Part shown: positions 61,905 to 64,000 of the stretch, piece after piece
Layout of the letters: each line of letters opens with the position of its first letter
How positions within the stretch are numbered: position 1 is the stretch's first letter
The notes under the pieces: generated by a model
The model's input: the letters and a program-made list of their open reading frames with translations, nothing else
Database searches by the model: none
What the model was told of the DNA's origin: nothing
From: Stieleria marina
GTDB lineage: Bacteria > Planctomycetota > Planctomycetia > Pirellulales > Pirellulaceae
Direction: 5' to 3'
Assembly (NCBI GenBank): GCA_007741555.1
Contig: CP036526.1
Coordinates: 1,488,001-1,552,000 of the forward strand
Length of the DNA stretch: 64,000 bases
Program-made: the position numbers and the translations under genes

Positions 61905-62759
61905 CTAAAACAGGTCGAAGACCAATACCTTGCCGTAAATCAAAAACGATAGCAGGGCAGAGATCACAAAGACTGCTGTCAAACTTCTCACGCTCGCGCG
62001 GCTCGCCACGCGGGGCGTTTCGGTAATCGCGGTTTTTACCCCCAGGCCTTCGATGCAGCAGATCGCGCCAATGAACGCACCAGCTACAAAGGTTTTGGGA
62101 AGGAAAAACCACGCGTCATCCAGGCTAATTGCCCGGGCGATTTCGTCCAAATAGGCCAGTGGTCCGACGCGGACGACATTGATTGCCAATCCTACGACAT
62201 AGCCACTTGCGAACATCACCAACAAAATAATCGCTGCCAGAAACGGGACTGACAGCATGGTGCTGATGATCCGCGGCATAACCAAATAGGACATCGGGTC
62301 GATACCGTGCGATTCGATTACATCCGTTTCTCCCGTGACTTCCATTAGCGACAGTTCCGTCGCCATCGCACTGGCACTTCGCCCAATCACGATCAACGAA
62401 GCAATCATCGGTGCCAAATCTCGAATCGTAATGCCAACAATCAGCGGCCATGCCGCTTGCATGCTGCCGCCAATCGATTCGGTCCACATCGCTGTTTGCA
62501 CAATCAACAACAGTCCGGCCGCTGTCGAAATGCGAATCGCCACCGGCACGGCGTCTACAAACGTAAACAACAGTTGTCGCCAAAACACGCTTCGCACACT
62601 TCGGCGGTGATAGTTCATCATCAACTCGGGAACGGCTTGCGCGACGATCCCAAATAGATCCAAGTATTCGTTTAGCCGTCCAACGACGGCTTCGCCCATT
62701 GAATCGACGTTTCGCCAAAACCATGTCGTACGCGCTTTCCGAACTCGGGCAGACTGCAC
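61905..62759 (-). CDS. mlaE: MlaE-type ABC permease (DUF140)
   Basis: 284 residues from a GTG at 62759, supported by GGAG eight nt upstream. Five or so membrane segments. The MlaE/DUF140 core is clear: FVDAVPVAIRISTAAGLLLIVQ, GITIRDLAPMIASLIVIGRSASAMATELSLMEVTGETDVIES and GIDPMSYLVMPRIISTMLSVPFL, with EGLGVKTAITETPRVASRASVRSLTAV at the end. Unlike the ATPase, this protein looks conserved. In Mla systems the permease couples MCE rings to the ATPase for phospholipid movement. It heads the operon mlaE - ATPase - MCE - zinc ribbon. Confidence 0.92.
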   Translation of the reverse strand: MQSARVRKARTTWFWRNVDSMGEAVVGRLNEYLDLFGIVAQAVPELMMNYHRRSVRSVFWRQLLFTFVDAVPVAIRISTAAGLLLIVQTAMWTESIGGSMQAAWPLIVGITIRDLAPMIASLIVIGRSASAMATELSLMEVTGETDVIESHGIDPMSYLVMPRIISTMLSVPFLAAIILLVMFASGYVVGLAINVVRVGPLAYLDEIARAISLDDAWFFLPKTFVAGAFIGAICCIEGLGVKTAITETPRVASRASVRSLTAVFVISALLSFLIYGKVLVFDLF

Positions 62760-63007
62760 GTGGATAGCTCCGGCGAAGGAATTGAATGGGAAACGAAACC
62801 GCGCAGCGTTTTACTTGCAACGATACTTGTCTCTTGTCCAATCGGAGGTTTGCGAGCAAAAGAACGCATAAACTCCGTTCTCCTGCGGTGGTTCGTTGGA
62901 CCGGTATCACGTGATCGCGATTTTGCCGCTCACGCCGGTTGGATGCGTCTCGGAAAAGTCGCCGCAATCGATCGATCACGAAGTCACGCAACTTTTCTCA
63001 AGCCAAA

Positions 63008-64000
63008 CTATTTTCCGGAGAGCACCCAAGGGCCGTACGTTCCGTCGGAACGATCAATTCGATCAGCGAGGATTTGCAGGGGGCGGTCGTCGGGAAATTG
63101 TCGCGAAAGCTGTTCGACAGCCGCTCGGGCTTGGGCGTGTTTTGCCTGCTCAAACGTTCGCACTACCGATTCGTACTGTGACCACCAAGTGTTGTCCGCC
63201 GCCGAATCGAGCGGGGCCAGCTGAAAGACTCGCGTGGGATGGTCGATGCCGACCACGACGATCTCGCCTAAATCGCGAACACAAAATCCGTCTCCCATTC
63301 GTTCGCGGGTGGCTTGGGTGATCAGAATGGGGACGCCAAACGATTTGGTCGCACCCTCGACACGGCTGGCCAAGTTAACGGCATGTCCCAGCGGGGAGTA
63401 TTTCAGTCGTGCCTTGCTGCCGGAGTTACCGACCAACGCGGAGCCGGTGTTGATGCCGAGCCCGACTTTTACGGCTCGGCCAATCCTCTGGTGCCAACGT
63501 TGATCGATTTCGCGCAGGGCGGTCTGAATGTCGATGGCTGCCAAACAAGCTTCTCTGGCATGCGTTTTTGTTCGGCCTGGCGCATTCCACATCGCTGCGA
63601 TGCCATCGCCAGCGAAGTTAAACACAAAACCGCCGTGGTCATGAATCACGTGCGTCATGCAGTCCATTACTTCACGAACAAACGAATAGATCTCGTGAGC
63701 TTCGAGTTGTTCACCCAATTTGGAAAACCCGCGAATGTCACCAAACAGCAAAGTGAGTTCGCGTTCTTGGGCTTCCAGCCACTGCGGATTATTTTGCATC
63801 TCACGCACCAATTGTGGCGACGCAAATTGTTCCAGTTGAACCTGAGTACGAGTTTGTTCCGCTTCGGCGGTCAGTCGAGCCAAGCGGCTGCCGACGATTC
63901 CCGCAGCCACCTGCACAAGCTGCGCTTCCAAAGGCCGAATGCCATCGCAGTGAGAATGTTCGTTGACATCACGCGCGCCAAACAGGCAAGCCACCACTGC
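63008..64000 (-). CDS. Adenylate/guanylate cyclase with preceding GAF-like region, 5' end cut by window edge
   Basis: The frame is open to the right edge, so at least 331 residues are present and the N-terminus is missing. The class III cyclase domain spans about 75-260 of the visible part: LTLLFGDIRGFSKL (first metal aspartate), FAGDGIAAMWNAPGRTKTHA (second metal aspartate) and INTGSALVGNSGSKARLKYSPLGHAVNLASRVEG. The visible segment before it (LEAQLVQVAAGIVGSRLARLTAEAEQTRTQVQLEQF) looks like the end of a GAF or FHA/GAF sensor and a coiled linker. A C-terminal helical part of about 60 residues follows. Its stop lies 248 bp from the mlaE start. Confidence 0.88.
   Translation of the reverse strand, partial: AVVACLFGARDVNEHSHCDGIRPLEAQLVQVAAGIVGSRLARLTAEAEQTRTQVQLEQFASPQLVREMQNNPQWLEAQERELTLLFGDIRGFSKLGEQLEAHEIYSFVREVMDCMTHVIHDHGGFVFNFAGDGIAAMWNAPGRTKTHAREACLAAIDIQTALREIDQRWHQRIGRAVKVGLGINTGSALVGNSGSKARLKYSPLGHAVNLASRVEGATKSFGVPILITQATRERMGDGFCVRDLGEIVVVGIDHPTRVFQLAPLDSAADNTWWSQYESVVRTFEQAKHAQARAAVEQLSRQFPDDRPLQILADRIDRSDGTYGPWVLSGK

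Noticed and set aside
62125-62991. 288-codon minus-strand frame in another frame across mlaE
   Set aside because: The mlaE frame matches DUF140 throughout. The other frame is cysteine/arginine-rich without a match.

Overview
The window reads as chromosomal DNA of a planctomycete, most likely a Rhodopirellula-like member of the Pirellulaceae. The basis is family content. There are two DUF1501 / DUF1549-DUF1553 (planctomycete cytochrome) modules, a Piru_Ver-type membrane-bound dehydrogenase with a C-terminal haem site, a DUF1571 protein, PQQ-type beta-propellers, a fused AroD-AroE, and an ECF sigma factor paired with a huge membrane partner. GTG and TTG starts are frequent and many genes end in long charged tails. 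I saw no tRNA, rRNA, CRISPR array, insertion sequence or prophage, and base composition looks even throughout. Both edge genes are cut: a Na+/Ca2+-type exchanger on the left and a class III adenylate/guanylate cyclase on the right.

Layout. 1-11690 (minus): exchanger; a secreted catabolic set (haem-bearing dehydrogenase, Tat-exported DUF1501, PSCyt1-DUF1549-DUF1553); three secreted proteins, two followed by strong terminators. 12200-15287 (minus): infA, rpsI, rplM and a class II photolyase. 15462-18031: a response regulator fused to an anti-sigma-type ATPase, divergent from a degenerate prepilin-peptidase-like protein. 18123-20081 (minus): GNAT and AroDE. 20457-24004 (plus): PQQ propeller, a radical SAM HemN/HemW-like protein translationally coupled to a GcvH-like lipoyl protein, and a DUF2061 protein. 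24070-31109: FxsA, ThuA, a lipase-like hydrolase, and a three-gene overlapping operon of two secreted propellers and a membrane-anchored protein. That operon meets a flavin-dependent halogenase tail to tail.

32544-38177 (minus): a secreted protein, NAD kinase, then an isoprenoid cluster xseB-ispA-dxs. 38428-43824: a coiled-coil protein, an unlisted 29-residue basic protein with its own terminator, a CPBP protease, a KAP-like membrane NTPase and a secreted protein. 44070-50929 (minus) appears to be one long transcription unit: DUF1549/1553, DUF1501, ECF sigma factor, membrane partner carrying a CxxCH cytochrome-like domain, and a zinc-ribbon/GYF protein. 51105-52393: rpe coupled to a histidine-phosphatase-like protein that has lost its catalytic histidines.

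53077-62759 is an envelope block: a beta-barrel-like secreted protein, an SDR epimerase, a 1253-residue AsmA-like protein and, facing it, an Mla-type MCE transport operon. In that operon the permease looks normal, the MCE protein carries an inserted PDZ domain, and the ABC ATPase has lost all the usual catalytic motifs. This is my best candidate for an undescribed system. The radical SAM/GcvH pair and the sigma factor with a cytochrome-like transmembrane partner are the next most interesting.
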